From an uncultured Oscillospiraceae bacterium (GTDB lineage: Bacteria > Bacillota > Clostridia > Oscillospirales > Oscillospiraceae): a DNA stretch of 46,972 bases. The stretch is from the NCBI GenBank assembly GCA_947624065.1, contig CANQIO010000010.1:1-46972 (forward strand). Reading direction: 5' to 3'. This document shows positions 31,393 to 39,513 of the stretch, piece after piece (position 1 is the stretch's first letter; each line of letters starts with the position of its first letter). A program made the translations under genes and the position numbers. Under the pieces are notes generated by a model, which ran no database searches, was not told the origin of the DNA, and saw only the letters and a list, made by a program, of their open reading frames with translations.

Positions 31393-32703
31393 TCAGCCGG
31401 TGCTCTCGCCGATGATGCCGCTGATGTTGCTGGGGTCCTGGGCCAGGGAGAGGATATAGCTGCGCAGGCTGGCCATGGCGTTGGCGTCGCAGGCATAGTT
31501 GGTGCCCACCACCTGCTGGATGGAGTCGCCGACGAAATAGAGGATGGGGCCGGACTCGTCGGACAGGGTGACGGAGACGGTGATCTCCTCGCCCTGGGGG
31601 GCAACCTGCTCCGCCGAGGCGGTGATGGTGGTGACCTGCTGGACGAACTGGGCCGCGGTGCTCCCGCTGAGAGTCAGATAGCCGTCCTGGCCGTTGATGG
31701 TGTAGCTGACGAACACGCCGATGACGGTGACGCCGCCCAGCTCATTGAAGGCCGCCTGCTGGGCCAGGGCGATGTCCTCCCGCAGGGCGGTCAGCTGGCC
31801 GCCGGAGAAGGTGGGCAGCCGGCTCTCCGGCAGCACCGCCGTCTCGGGCAGCTGCTCCAGACCGTCCAGCCAGTAGTACACCGTCCCGTAATCCTCCGAC
31901 ACGGTCACTGCCAGGCAGGGCCCGGCAAAGGAGAAGGTATAATAGGACGCGTCGGGCAGGGAGAACACATAATCGGTGGTCTGGGTCAAGTCGATGTTCT
32001 GGTCAGGGCTGGTCTCGATCCGGTTGATGCGGGCGTTGGCCAGCAGCTGGAACACCTGGTCCACGACGGCCGGGTCCTGGCTGGTCAGCGTGGCACCGCC
32101 GTTCATCCGCCGGCCCACGGAGACCGGCCGGTTATTGTAGTAATCATCGGCAAAGGCGCGGATGCCGGCGTCGAAATACAGGTCGAACAGGTCGTATCCC
32201 TCGCTGTAACCGGGGAAGGTGAGGGCCCAGAGATTGTCCCCGCCGGAGACGGTATAGTTGGTGGAGGGCATTTTCAGGTCGGTCCCGGCAAAGGTGACGG
32301 ACCAGGTGACGCCGTTTTTCATGGTGAAGATAAAGGTGGTCTCCCCGCCGATCGGGGCGCCCTCCGCCCGGCCGGTGACAGACATGGACCGCAGCGCGTC
32401 GCAGGCGGCGATGATGGACGCCCGGTCAAAGACGGGGGAGGCATAGCCCCGCTCGGGGGTATAGATGCTCAGGGCGATGGGGGTGTCGTCATAGTAGGAC
32501 GAGGCAAAGCTGTCCCAGCCGATAAAGCTCATCAGCGGCCGCGTCTCGAACACGTCCTCCGTCGGCGCCGCGTCTTCCGGCGCGGGGGTCTCCGTCCCGG
32601 CGACCACCGGGTCGGTCCCCGGCATGATGGGCACGAAATGGCCGCAGGCGGCCAGCGCCAAGAGCAGTCCCAGCGCCAGCAGCAGCCCCATGAGTCTCTT
32701 CAT
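31393..32703 (-). CDS. Lipoprotein of unknown function
   Basis: A 436-aa lipoprotein. The type II signal peptide MKRLMGLLLALGLLLALAAC ends in a lipobox with Cys 20. A Pro/Thr/Glu-rich linker (about 28-52) follows, then a mostly beta-type domain with several repeated patterns such as TFIFTMKNGVTWSVTF and YVFSLPDASYYTFSF. These look like two copies of the same threading, so an internal duplication is likely. No catalytic motif is recognised. AAAGGAG precedes ATG 32703 and a consensus promoter lies just upstream. It stands alone between the 6S RNA terminator and the convergent editing gene. Confidence 0.8.
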   Translation of the reverse strand: MKRLMGLLLALGLLLALAACGHFVPIMPGTDPVVAGTETPAPEDAAPTEDVFETRPLMSFIGWDSFASSYYDDTPIALSIYTPERGYASPVFDRASIIAACDALRSMSVTGRAEGAPIGGETTFIFTMKNGVTWSVTFAGTDLKMPSTNYTVSGGDNLWALTFPGYSEGYDLFDLYFDAGIRAFADDYYNNRPVSVGRRMNGGATLTSQDPAVVDQVFQLLANARINRIETSPDQNIDLTQTTDYVFSLPDASYYTFSFAGPCLAVTVSEDYGTVYYWLDGLEQLPETAVLPESRLPTFSGGQLTALREDIALAQQAAFNELGGVTVIGVFVSYTINGQDGYLTLSGSTAAQFVQQVTTITASAEQVAPQGEEITVSVTLSDESGPILYFVGDSIQQVVGTNYACDANAMASLRSYILSLAQDPSNISGIIGESTG

Positions 32704-32751
32704 ATGGTCACGTCTCCTTTTCGGGTCAACGGCAAGTTCCGATACGCTGCC

Positions 32752-32780
32752 AGTATAGCACGACTTGTCCCGCCTGTCAA
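32752..32780 (-). promoter_or_regulatory. Promoter of the lipoprotein gene
   Basis: Minus strand: TTGACA (32780-32775), 17-nt spacer, TATACT (32757-32752). Confidence 0.88.
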
Positions 32781-32811
32781 AACGCCCGTTCCGAGGGGAT
32801 AAACAAACGAT

Positions 32812-32841
32812 CGCCGGAGCAAAGTCACCTTTGCTCCGGCG
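32812..32841 (-). terminator. Terminator of the 6S RNA
   Basis: CGCCGGAGCAAAG (32812-32824) pairs perfectly with CTTTGCTCCGGCG (32829-32841) around TCAC. On the minus strand ATCGTTTGTTTATC follows. Confidence 0.85.
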
Positions 32842-33026
32842 AGGCCCGCCCTGCCGTGGGGGCCAGATTTGTAACCTGCACAACTCGGCAGGTGGGTCGC
32901 CTCATGTCGGTTTCCGCGCTTCCAACATCCGGCACAAGCCGGGAGGCCTGCGCTCCGCCGCCATATACGGCGTCCCTTATAATAGATGTGGGTCCAACCG
33001 GGCCCTTGAGACCACGAACAGGGCAG
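32842..33026 (-). ncRNA. ssrS: 6S RNA (SsrS)
   Basis: An approximately 185-nt structured RNA that, as in other bacteria, would bind the sigma-A holoenzyme by mimicking an open promoter. Ends pair as a closing stem: CCUG-CCCUG-UU-CGUGG at the 5' end with CCACG-G-CAGGG-CGGG at the 3' end. The 3' arm carries the small hairpin CACCUGC...GCAGG followed by UUAC, as in E. coli 6S. The central part holds AUUAUAAGG opposite that arm, plus terminal hairpins CCGGC/GCCGG and AUGUUGG/CCGACAU. A TATAAA -10 box at 33034-33029 places the start near 33022-33026. A perfect-stem terminator follows. Exact ends are estimates. Confidence 0.82.
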
Positions 33027-33043
33027 GTTTTATACGCTCAGGT

Positions 33044-33337
33044 TCACTCGGCGGAGGGCGCCTCGTCCTCTTCGGCAAAGACCTGCTCCATGTAGTAGTC
33101 ATAGACCCTCTGGAGCTTATCCTCGTCGTCCACGGAGATGAACTGTTCCTCGCCGTTCTCCTCCACCACCTGCAGGATGATGAAGCCGTAATCAGGGTCG
33201 TCCTCGGCCATATCGGCGGGGAGAAAGACCATGTACTCGTCGCCCTCGAATTCCAGGGTGCCCAGATGCTCCAGCTCGAATTCGTTGCCGTCGTCGTCCT
33301 CGATGGTGATGTAACTCGCGCCAAATTCGCTTTCCAT
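33044..33337 (-). CDS. DUF1292 domain protein
   Basis: A 97-aa, very acidic cytoplasmic protein of the DUF1292 family common in Firmicutes (function unknown). The family pattern ITIEDDDGNEFELEHLGTL opens the domain (core DDDGNEFE, 14-21), followed by GDEYMVFLPAD and FIILQVVEENGEEQF. ATG 33337 has AAGGAGG 9 nt upstream. Its promoter is at 33366-33394. The stop codon lies only about 10 bp before the -10 box of the 6S RNA, so transcripts of this gene may read into 6S. Confidence 0.9.
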   Translation of the reverse strand: MESEFGASYITIEDDDGNEFELEHLGTLEFEGDEYMVFLPADMAEDDPDYGFIILQVVEENGEEQFISVDDEDKLQRVYDYYMEQVFAEEDEAPSAE

Positions 33338-33365
33338 TGCCGTCCCCTCCTTGGGTGATGCCTCT

Positions 33366-33394
33366 ATTGTATATGCTCCGGGGGCAGATTGCAA
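33366..33394 (-). promoter_or_regulatory. Promoter of the DUF1292 gene
   Basis: Minus strand: TTGCAA (33394-33389), 17-nt spacer, TACAAT (33371-33366). Confidence 0.7.
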
Positions 33395-33421
33395 GAGGGA
33401 AAAAGGGGAATTTCCCCCGCC

Positions 33422-33739
33422 TCAGGAGCCATAGTCCTCCAGCAGCCGGACCACCCGGCCATAGTCCTCCGCGGCCACGCCGCCGTTCAGGGCCATCCGG
33501 TCGGAAAGGGGCAGGTCCCTGACGCGGATGTCGGTGACGGTGACGGGCTCGGCCGCGTCCGGCGGGCAGAACACCCCTATGAAGCCGTCCCAGGCGCGCA
33601 GCATATACCCGCTCTGCGCCATGGCTGAGGCGGGCTCCGCCCTGGACAGCACCCCCAGATCCGCCAGCACCGTCAGCAGGCTCATGGCCGCGAACACCGC
33701 CAGCAGCAGCGTCAAAATGATCTTCATCCGAAATTTCAA
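33422..33739 (-). CDS. Small exported protein with BofC C-terminal-like domain
   Basis: A 105-aa protein with an N-terminal hydrophobic helix (about 6-22) and a short extracytoplasmic domain. The sequence YMLRAWDGFIGVF, the VTDIRVRDLPLSDR stretch and the end RVVRLLEDYGS match the pattern of the BofC C-terminal domain (LP..DR..L..G....LLEDY.S). In Bacillus, BofC inhibits the SpoIVB protease during the sigma-K checkpoint; stand-alone C-domains in Clostridia have no proven role. The start is uncertain: TTG 33739 has GGAGGAG 10 nt upstream, while ATG 33727 has poor spacing. Confidence 0.7.
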   Translation of the reverse strand: MKFRMKIILTLLLAVFAAMSLLTVLADLGVLSRAEPASAMAQSGYMLRAWDGFIGVFCPPDAAEPVTVTDIRVRDLPLSDRMALNGGVAAEDYGRVVRLLEDYGS

Positions 33740-33850
33740 AGCCCTTCAGCTCCTCCCGGACAGTATGCCCCGCCGCCGGACCTGTCATGCACGATTTAGG
33801 GAACAGTTCATCTTTTCTTCATAATTGGGATATACAATCGAGCCAAATGG

Positions 33851-33859
33851 TGCTATAAT
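33851..33859 (+). promoter_or_regulatory. Extended -10 promoter of the penicillin-binding protein gene
   Basis: TG-C-TATAAT, with TATAAT at 33854-33859. The -35 region (TATACA, 17 nt upstream) is weak, as is usual for extended -10 promoters. Confidence 0.6.
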
Positions 33860-33925
33860 AGTTATATCTATGCACACGTACCGACAGCGCAGAACATGCG
33901 TTCCCTGGGAGACGGAGGAACATTT

Positions 33926-36346
33926 GTGAATATATTCCGCAGAATCAGAGACAGTTTCCGGCGGCTCCGTGCCTGGCACAACAGCCGCAGGATGCGCCGT
34001 GCCCGCCGGGCGGTAGAGTCCGTGGCGGACACCGCCGCCGCCGGCGTGGGTTTCACGCTGCGCCTGGGCGTGAAGATCGTCGTCACGGCCCTGCTGGTGT
34101 TCATCACTACCGGCATGATCCTGGCCTGCATCTTCGCGGTGTACGTGAAAACCAGCCTGTCCGAACGGCTGGACGTGACACCCCAGGAGATCGCCACCAG
34201 CGAGTCCAGCCGCGTGCTGGCCGAGACCAGCCCCGGCAGCGGCCAATGGGTGGAGATCGACACCCTCTATGCCAAGATCAACCGCATCTGGGTGGACTAT
34301 GAGGATATGCCCATCGACCTGGAGCACGCCTGCGTGGCCATCGAGGACAAGCGCTTTTATCAGCACAAGGGCGTGGACTGGTGGCGCACCGTGGCCGCCT
34401 TCGGCAACATGTTCGTGAGCATGCGGGACAACTTCGGCGGCTCCACCATCACCCAGCAGCTGATCAAGAACCTGACCGGCCAGGACGAGGTCACCGTCCA
34501 GCGAAAGCTGCTGGAGATCTTCCAGGCCCTGGAGTATGAAAAAAAATACACCAAGCAGGAGATCATAGAGCTATACCTCAACCAGATCTATCTGGGCGAG
34601 GGCTGCAACGGCGTGGGCACCGCCTCCCGGGTGTATTTCGGCAAGGAGGTCCGGGACCTGGACCTGGCCGAGTGCGCCAGCCTGATCGGCATCACCAACA
34701 ACCCCTCCCTCTATGACCCCTACATCGGCCCGGAGAGCAAGGCCCGCAACAAGGCCCGCCAGGAGACCATCCTCTGGAACATGTACGATCAGGGGTACAT
34801 CACCTACGACGAGTACGTCTCCGCCAAGAACGAGACCCTCCACTTCCAGCGCGCCGAGGGCGAGGAGAGGACCTTCACCCCCAACACCTACTATGTGGAC
34901 TCGCTGGTGTACGACCTCATAGACGATTTTGCCGCCGCCCGCGGCATCAACCGGGACCTGGCCGAGAGCCTGGTCTACAACGGCGGCTACGACATCTATA
35001 CCTGCCTCGACCAGCGCATCCAGCAGATCGTGGACGACGTGTACCAGAACACCGGCAATCTTCCCCGGCCCTGGCAGTCGCCCCCCGCGGGGGCCAAGTT
35101 CGCCTCCGCCATCGTGGTCATGGACCCCAAGACCGGCGCCGTGCTGGCGCTGGCCGGCAACGTGGGCCAAAAGACCGGCAGCTTCACCAGCAACTACGCC
35201 ACCGAATACCGGCGGCCCCCCGGGTCCTCCTTCAAGCCCGTGGCCGTCTACGGCCCGGCTTTCGACCTGGGCCTGATCACCCAGGACACCAAGGTCAACG
35301 ACTCGCCCGATATCGTCCTGGCCGGTAAGCCTGACTGGTATCCCCGCAACGACTCCGGCGGCTATATCGGCTGGACCACCATCCGCATCGGCGTGGCCCG
35401 CTCCCTGAACACCGTGGCGGCCCAGGTACTGGATAAGCTGGGCCTGCAGGCCTCCTGGGACTACCTGACCAACCGCTTCGGCTTCACGAGCCTGGTCCGG
35501 GACGTGTGGGATGAGGCGTCCCAGCAGATCGTGTCGGACTATGTGTATCCGGCTCTGGCTCTGGGACAGCTCAGCTACGGCGTCACCCCCCTGGAGATGG
35601 CCCAGGCCTTCACCGCCTTCGACAATGACGGCGTCATGAGCTTCGGCCGGCTCTACTCCATGGTGACGGACCGGGAGGGCAACGTGGTGCTGGACAATCC
35701 CGTCCGTTCCCAGGTGGCCGTCAAGGCCAACACCGCCTGGAACATCACCGACATGCTCTGGGCCGCCGCCAACGGCGGTACGGGCTATTCCGCCAACTTC
35801 TCCGGTCAGGCCGTGGCCGGCAAGACCGGTACCACCAGCAGCAACCGCGACCGGTATTTCACCGGCTATACCCCCTACTATATGGCCGCCGTCTGGACCG
35901 GGTATGAACGCAACGAGAGGATGTACTTCAACATCAACCCGGCCACCCAGATCTGGCAGATGGTCATGAGCCGCATCCACGCGGGCCTGCCCTATAAGGA
36001 CTTCCCCATCCCCTCCAGGGGCTGGGCCACCAACATTTTCGGCGAGGAGGAGACCCCCACGCCCGAACCCACCGGGACGCCCGAGCCCACTGCGACGCCC
36101 GAGCCGCCTCCCGGCGTAATGGATACGCCGCCGGTGATCCCCGACGATCCCATCGCGCCGATGACCGACCCGCCCGTCGTGCCGGTGACCGACGAACCCA
36201 TCGTACCGGTGACCGAGCCGCCCGTCGTACCGGCGACCGACCCGCCCGTCGTGCCGGTGACCGATGCGCCGGTGATCACGGAACCGCCCGTCGTGCCGGC
36301 GACCGAACCGCCCGCCGGCGGGGAGGCGCCGCCCCCCTTTGGCTGA
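33926..36346 (+). CDS. Class A penicillin-binding protein (PBP1A type) with repeat tail
   Basis: An 806-aa bifunctional peptidoglycan synthase. A basic cytoplasmic N-terminus and a membrane helix (about 48-74) precede the GT51 transglycosylase domain, with catalytic E140 in AIEDKRFYQHKG and GGSTITQQLIKN at 171-182. The transpeptidase domain has S434-S-F-K437, SLN near 492-494 and K633-T-G. Residues from about 710 form a Pro/Thr/Val tail with 8-residue repeats. GTG 33926 is used because CGGAGGAA lies 7 nt upstream. It is followed by a terminator, so it is probably monocistronic. Confidence 0.95.
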   Translation: MNIFRRIRDSFRRLRAWHNSRRMRRARRAVESVADTAAAGVGFTLRLGVKIVVTALLVFITTGMILACIFAVYVKTSLSERLDVTPQEIATSESSRVLAETSPGSGQWVEIDTLYAKINRIWVDYEDMPIDLEHACVAIEDKRFYQHKGVDWWRTVAAFGNMFVSMRDNFGGSTITQQLIKNLTGQDEVTVQRKLLEIFQALEYEKKYTKQEIIELYLNQIYLGEGCNGVGTASRVYFGKEVRDLDLAECASLIGITNNPSLYDPYIGPESKARNKARQETILWNMYDQGYITYDEYVSAKNETLHFQRAEGEERTFTPNTYYVDSLVYDLIDDFAAARGINRDLAESLVYNGGYDIYTCLDQRIQQIVDDVYQNTGNLPRPWQSPPAGAKFASAIVVMDPKTGAVLALAGNVGQKTGSFTSNYATEYRRPPGSSFKPVAVYGPAFDLGLITQDTKVNDSPDIVLAGKPDWYPRNDSGGYIGWTTIRIGVARSLNTVAAQVLDKLGLQASWDYLTNRFGFTSLVRDVWDEASQQIVSDYVYPALALGQLSYGVTPLEMAQAFTAFDNDGVMSFGRLYSMVTDREGNVVLDNPVRSQVAVKANTAWNITDMLWAAANGGTGYSANFSGQAVAGKTGTTSSNRDRYFTGYTPYYMAAVWTGYERNERMYFNINPATQIWQMVMSRIHAGLPYKDFPIPSRGWATNIFGEEETPTPEPTGTPEPTATPEPPPGVMDTPPVIPDDPIAPMTDPPVVPVTDEPIVPVTEPPVVPATDPPVVPVTDAPVITEPPVVPATEPPAGGEAPPPFG
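36165..36312 (+). repeat. 24-bp repeats encoding PPVVPVTD-like units in the PBP tail
   Basis: Near-identical units of CCGCCCGTCGTGCCGGTGACC type recur about every 24 bp, with variants (GAACCCATCGTACCG, GCGCCGGTGATCACG). The unit is in frame and encodes PPVV-P-V/A-T-D/E. It lies at the C-terminus of the class A PBP. Confidence 0.85.
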
Positions 36347-36359
36347 CAGAGAGATCGCG

Positions 36360-36407
36360 ATATCCGCTCGTCCTTCCGTTCTTTGGGAAGGATGGGCGGA
36401 TATTTTT
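36360..36407 (+). terminator. Terminator after the PBP gene
   Basis: An 18-bp stem with two G-T wobbles: 36360-36377 pairs with 36386-36403 (ATATCCGC with GCGGATAT, TCCTTCC with GGAAGGA). Five T residues follow. Confidence 0.88.
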
Positions 36408-36428
36408 CCAAAAACCTTCACGGGCCTG

Positions 36429-36457
36429 TTGACAACCCGGAAACAACGTGTTACAAT
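36429..36457 (+). promoter_or_regulatory. Promoter of the small-protein / NlpC-P60 operon
   Basis: TTGACA (36429-36434), 17-nt spacer, TACAAT (36452-36457). Confidence 0.85.
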
Positions 36458-36487
36458 TCAGTTACAATATCAACGGAGGCGTTACCC

Positions 36488-36781
36488 ATGGCAGAGAAGA
36501 AGACCGCAGCCCTGCAGTATAAGGGCCACCCCCTGCGCCGGAAGGACAACCTCATCTATTTCGGCAGCATGGCGGACAAATACATCATCATGCTCCAGAT
36601 CCTGGACACCAAGAAGATCAAGGACCTGGATGTGGCTACCCGCGTATCCGTTCAGCTGCAGCTGACCGATCCGGACTTGAAGAGCCGGGATCGGGTCGTG
36701 AAGAAGAGCGAAAAGGACAGCCTTTACGCGGCCATGGACGTGGCCAGCGTGTGGCTGGACCGGGCGCTCGCCACCCGTTGA
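36488..36781 (+). CDS. Small conserved-looking protein of unknown function
   Basis: A 97-aa basic, soluble protein with no signal or membrane segment. I do not recognise a family. Visible features are a short N-terminal basic stretch (HPLRRKDN, 14-21), a hydrophobic core YIIMLQILDTKKIKD and a C-terminal amphipathic helix (SLYAAMDVASVWLDRALA). It has a strong GGAGG 8 nt before the ATG and a consensus promoter. It ends one base before the start of the NlpC/P60 gene, so the two are expressed together. Confidence 0.8.
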   Translation: MAEKKTAALQYKGHPLRRKDNLIYFGSMADKYIIMLQILDTKKIKDLDVATRVSVQLQLTDPDLKSRDRVVKKSEKDSLYAAMDVASVWLDRALATR

Positions 36782-36782
36782 T

Positions 36783-38138
36783 ATGCGCAGGCCAAGCAGC
36801 GCGGCGCTGTTCCGCTGGAGCGTGATCCTGGTCATCCTGCTGTGCCTGACCGTGGCCGTGGGTGGGACCTCCGCCCGCGCGGACAGCTGCGAGGGCGCCG
36901 GCACCGTGACCGCGTCGGCTTTGAATCTGCGCAGCGAACCCTCCACCTCCGGTTCGATCCTGGCCACCCTGCCCCGCGGCGCCGTCGTGCTCATCACCGG
37001 GGACACGGACGGGTGGTATAAGATCTGGTATCAGGGCGAGTCCGGTTATGTGAGCAAGAGCTACATCAGCTTCGCGCTCCAGGCGGACAGCAGCTTCGGC
37101 ACCGGTACCGTCACCGGCAATGGCGTGAACGTGCGCTCCGGGCCCGGCACCGCCTATTCCGCGGTGGGCACGGCCAGCGAGGGGGACACCATGTCCGTCA
37201 CCGGCGTGTCCGGCGGCTGGTTCAAGGTGCGCTATAAGGACACCGACGCCTATCTTTTCAGCGACTATATGTCCGTTTCCTGGATCACCGGCGGCAGCAC
37301 CGCCCCCGAAGCCCCGTCGCCGTCCCCCTCCGGGACCACCGGGGTCATCACCGGCGATTACGTGCGCATGCGCTCCGGGCCCGGCACCGGCTACTCCATC
37401 CTGGGTACATACAACAGCGGCACCAAGATGACCATCACCGGCTCCTCCGGCGACTGGTATGCCGTCAGCTACAACGGCCTTCAGGGCTATGTGTACAAGC
37501 AGTACCTCAGCCAGTCCGGTGTCACGGCCGACGTGGAGGATATGGACGACGTTTCCGCCCTGACCACCACCGGCGTGAACCTGCGGGAGGGCCCCTCCAC
37601 GGCCTATACCAGCAAGCGGCTGCTGGCCGCCGGCACCTATGTCACCATCACCGGCAAGTCCGGCCAGTGGTACCGGGTCGATTACAGCGGCATCACCGGT
37701 TACATCTACCAGGACTACCTGTCCACCTCCTCCAGCGACGACGACGGCCGGTCCCTGGCGCCCTCCACCGCGGGCGGAAAGATCGTGGCCGAGGCCAAAA
37801 AGTACCAGGGCGTGCGCTATGTCTACGGCGGCGCCAGCCCCTCCGGCTTTGACTGCTCCGGTTTCGTCTATTACGTTTACAAGCAGTGCGGCTATTCCAT
37901 TACCCGCACCGCCACCTCCCAGAGCTACGACGGCGTGAAGGTAGCCCGGGCCAATATGCTCCCCGGCGACATCATCATCTTCCTCAACGGCGCAAAGACC
38001 GCCATCGGCCACGCCGGTATCTACATCGGCAACGGCCAGTTCATCCACGCCTCCTCCGGCTCCGGACGGGTCGTCATCTCTTCCCTGTCCAGCAGCTACT
38101 ACGATACCCGGTTCTATACGGCCCGCCGGGTGGCGTGA
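36783..38138 (+). CDS. Secreted SH3-repeat NlpC/P60 endopeptidase
   Basis: A 451-aa cell-wall hydrolase. The signal peptide runs about 1-33 (cleaved near ARA-DS). Four bacterial SH3 domains lie at about 40-98, 107-166, 186-244 and 258-314, each with an NVRSGPGT-like core. The C-terminal NlpC/P60 domain (about 333-451) has the catalytic C358 in FDCSGF, H410 in IGHAGIY and H422 in FIHASS. It would cut peptide bonds in peptidoglycan stems. No clear RBS of its own: translation is probably coupled to the preceding gene, whose stop codon ends one base before this ATG. Repeats 2 and 3 share a 20-bp identical DNA stretch, a sign of recent duplication. Confidence 0.95.
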   Translation: MRRPSSAALFRWSVILVILLCLTVAVGGTSARADSCEGAGTVTASALNLRSEPSTSGSILATLPRGAVVLITGDTDGWYKIWYQGESGYVSKSYISFALQADSSFGTGTVTGNGVNVRSGPGTAYSAVGTASEGDTMSVTGVSGGWFKVRYKDTDAYLFSDYMSVSWITGGSTAPEAPSPSPSGTTGVITGDYVRMRSGPGTGYSILGTYNSGTKMTITGSSGDWYAVSYNGLQGYVYKQYLSQSGVTADVEDMDDVSALTTTGVNLREGPSTAYTSKRLLAAGTYVTITGKSGQWYRVDYSGITGYIYQDYLSTSSSDDDGRSLAPSTAGGKIVAEAKKYQGVRYVYGGASPSGFDCSGFVYYVYKQCGYSITRTATSQSYDGVKVARANMLPGDIIIFLNGAKTAIGHAGIYIGNGQFIHASSGSGRVVISSLSSSYYDTRFYTARRVA

Positions 38139-38153
38139 AAATAACGACAAAAG

Positions 38154-38184
38154 AAAGCCCCGGAGAACATGTCTCCGGGGCTTT
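38154..38184. terminator. Bidirectional terminator, 13-bp perfect stem
   Basis: AAAGCCCCGGAGA (38154-38166) pairs perfectly with TCTCCGGGGCTTT (38172-38184). It lies between the convergent NlpC/P60 and DegV genes. Confidence 0.88.
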
Positions 38185-38200
38185 TCGCGTCATATTTGAT

Positions 38201-39055
38201 CTACCGCTGGGGGCCGTAGAAGAACAGGGCCACGGTGCCGGGTCCCACGTGGGAGCCGGTGACCGGCTCATAGCACACCGTCAGGATCTGGCCGGTGCAG
38301 CCGGCGGCCCGCAGCTTTTCCACCACCAGAGCCGTATCCTTGGGGCTGTCGCAGTGGGCCAGGCCCACCGGGGCGGACAGGTCCGTGCAGAACTCCTTGT
38401 ATTTCGCGGCCAGGGTGTCCAGGGAACGCCGCCGGCCCACGTTCATGTGCCGCAGCACGATGTGGCCCTCCACGTCGCCAAAGAGCACCGGCTTGACGTT
38501 GAGCATGTTGCCCACCACCGCCACGGCGCTGTGCAGCCGCCCGCCCCGGCGCAGGTACTCCAGGTCCTCCACGGTGAAGATCTGGTACATATGGTCGCTT
38601 CGCTCCCGCGCCGCGGCCACGGCCTCGTCGAAAGAACCGCCCTTCTCCCGGACGTCAGCGGCGTACAGCACCTCCAGCCCTTCGCCCAGGGAGGCGGCTC
38701 TGGTATCGATCACCACGGCCCTCCGGCCGGGGTACTTCTCCTCCATCTCCGCCGCCACGGTGGTGGCCAGGCCCACCGTGCCGCTGATGCCGCTGGACAT
38801 GCCGATATAGATCAGATCCTCGCCCCGCTCCATCACCGGCTCGAACAGCTCCATGAACACCGTCGGGGACGGCATGGAGGTGCTGGTCCTGGCACCCGCC
38901 CGCATGGCGGCGTAAAAGGCCGGACCGTCGAAGCCCTTGGACACGTCCAGCACCTCGCCGTCTATGGTGCAGTGGATGGGGACGACGCCGATGGAATACC
39001 GGTCCACCAGCTCCTGGGGCAGATTGGCGGCCAGGTCCGTAAAGATCTGATACAT
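38201..39055 (-). CDS. DegV family fatty-acid-binding protein
   Basis: A 284-aa DegV/FakB-type protein. Family members bind a fatty acid and present it to the FakA kinase for phospholipid synthesis. Typical segments are FTDLAANLP at the N-terminus, TSMPSP near 59-64 (the serine/threonine pocket motif TSqps in the family), SSGISGT near 88 and LEYLRRGGRL near 168, with GSHVGPGTVALFF at the C-terminus. ATG 39055 is fixed by AGGAGG 8 nt upstream. No fakA gene is visible in the window. Confidence 0.93.
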   Translation of the reverse strand: MYQIFTDLAANLPQELVDRYSIGVVPIHCTIDGEVLDVSKGFDGPAFYAAMRAGARTSTSMPSPTVFMELFEPVMERGEDLIYIGMSSGISGTVGLATTVAAEMEEKYPGRRAVVIDTRAASLGEGLEVLYAADVREKGGSFDEAVAAARERSDHMYQIFTVEDLEYLRRGGRLHSAVAVVGNMLNVKPVLFGDVEGHIVLRHMNVGRRRSLDTLAAKYKEFCTDLSAPVGLAHCDSPKDTALVVEKLRAAGCTGQILTVCYEPVTGSHVGPGTVALFFYGPQR

Positions 39056-39085
39056 GGTATACCTCCTGCGAGCTTTCATGCTTCC

Positions 39086-39114
39086 AGCATACCCCGGGAG
39101 CGGAAAAACCGCAA
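39086..39114 (-). promoter_or_regulatory. Putative promoter of degV
   Basis: Minus strand: TTGCGG (39114-39109), 17-nt spacer, TATGCT (39091-39086). Confidence 0.55.
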
Positions 39115-39212
39115 CCTCCTGTTCCGTCCCTCGGTCTCCCAGCCCGTAGAATGGCACTCTCCGAATCGTAGAATCCCGCTGTTTGCAAGGCTTTGCGCGG
39201 CCGAGAAAAGGA

Positions 39213-39240
39213 AAAGTCCCCTCCCGGAGGAGGGGACTTT
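39213..39240 (-). terminator. Terminator of the csaB-nfo operon
   Basis: AAAGTCCCCTCC (39213-39224) pairs perfectly with GGAGGGGACTTT (39229-39240) around CGGA. On the minus strand TTTTCCTTTT follows. Confidence 0.88.
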
Positions 39241-39255
39241 TTGGCGGGCAGGTCC

Positions 39256-39465
39256 TCAGCGCAACTGGCCGGGGTCCATTCCCACCAGGGAGTCCACGTA
39301 GGAGCGCATCTCCGCCCGGGACCGGATGCGGTGGGTCTTTTTCAGGACCTGCTCCCGCTGCTCCGGGCTCAGGCCGGAGAACACGTCCATGGCGTCCGGG
39401 TTCTGGGCCAGGGCCATGCCGAAGCCCATGGGGATGCCCGGTCCGTCCACAAAATTGTCCTTCAT
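39256..39465 (-). CDS. Small 69-aa protein of unknown function
   Basis: A 69-residue soluble protein with no recognised family. The N-terminal third is Gly/Met-rich (GPGIPMGFGMALAQNPDAM) and the rest is helical and charged (SPEQREQVLKKTHRIRS). The ribosome binding site is weak (GGTGATG). It follows nfo by 48 nt and precedes the operon terminator, so it is probably the last gene of that transcript. The length and position between nfo and the terminator support a real gene, but the evidence is moderate. Confidence 0.6.
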   Translation of the reverse strand: MKDNFVDGPGIPMGFGMALAQNPDAMDVFSGLSPEQREQVLKKTHRIRSRAEMRSYVDSLVGMDPGQLR

Positions 39466-39513
39466 CGTTTCATCACCGGCTATAGTCTTTCCGGCGAAGG
39501 GCGCAAGTATGTA

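Noticed and set aside
39145-39174. Direct repeat CGTAGAAT at 39145 and 39167, 22 bp apart
   Set aside because: Two copies of 8 bp in one gap between divergently oriented elements are weak evidence; no link to a promoter or regulator is visible.
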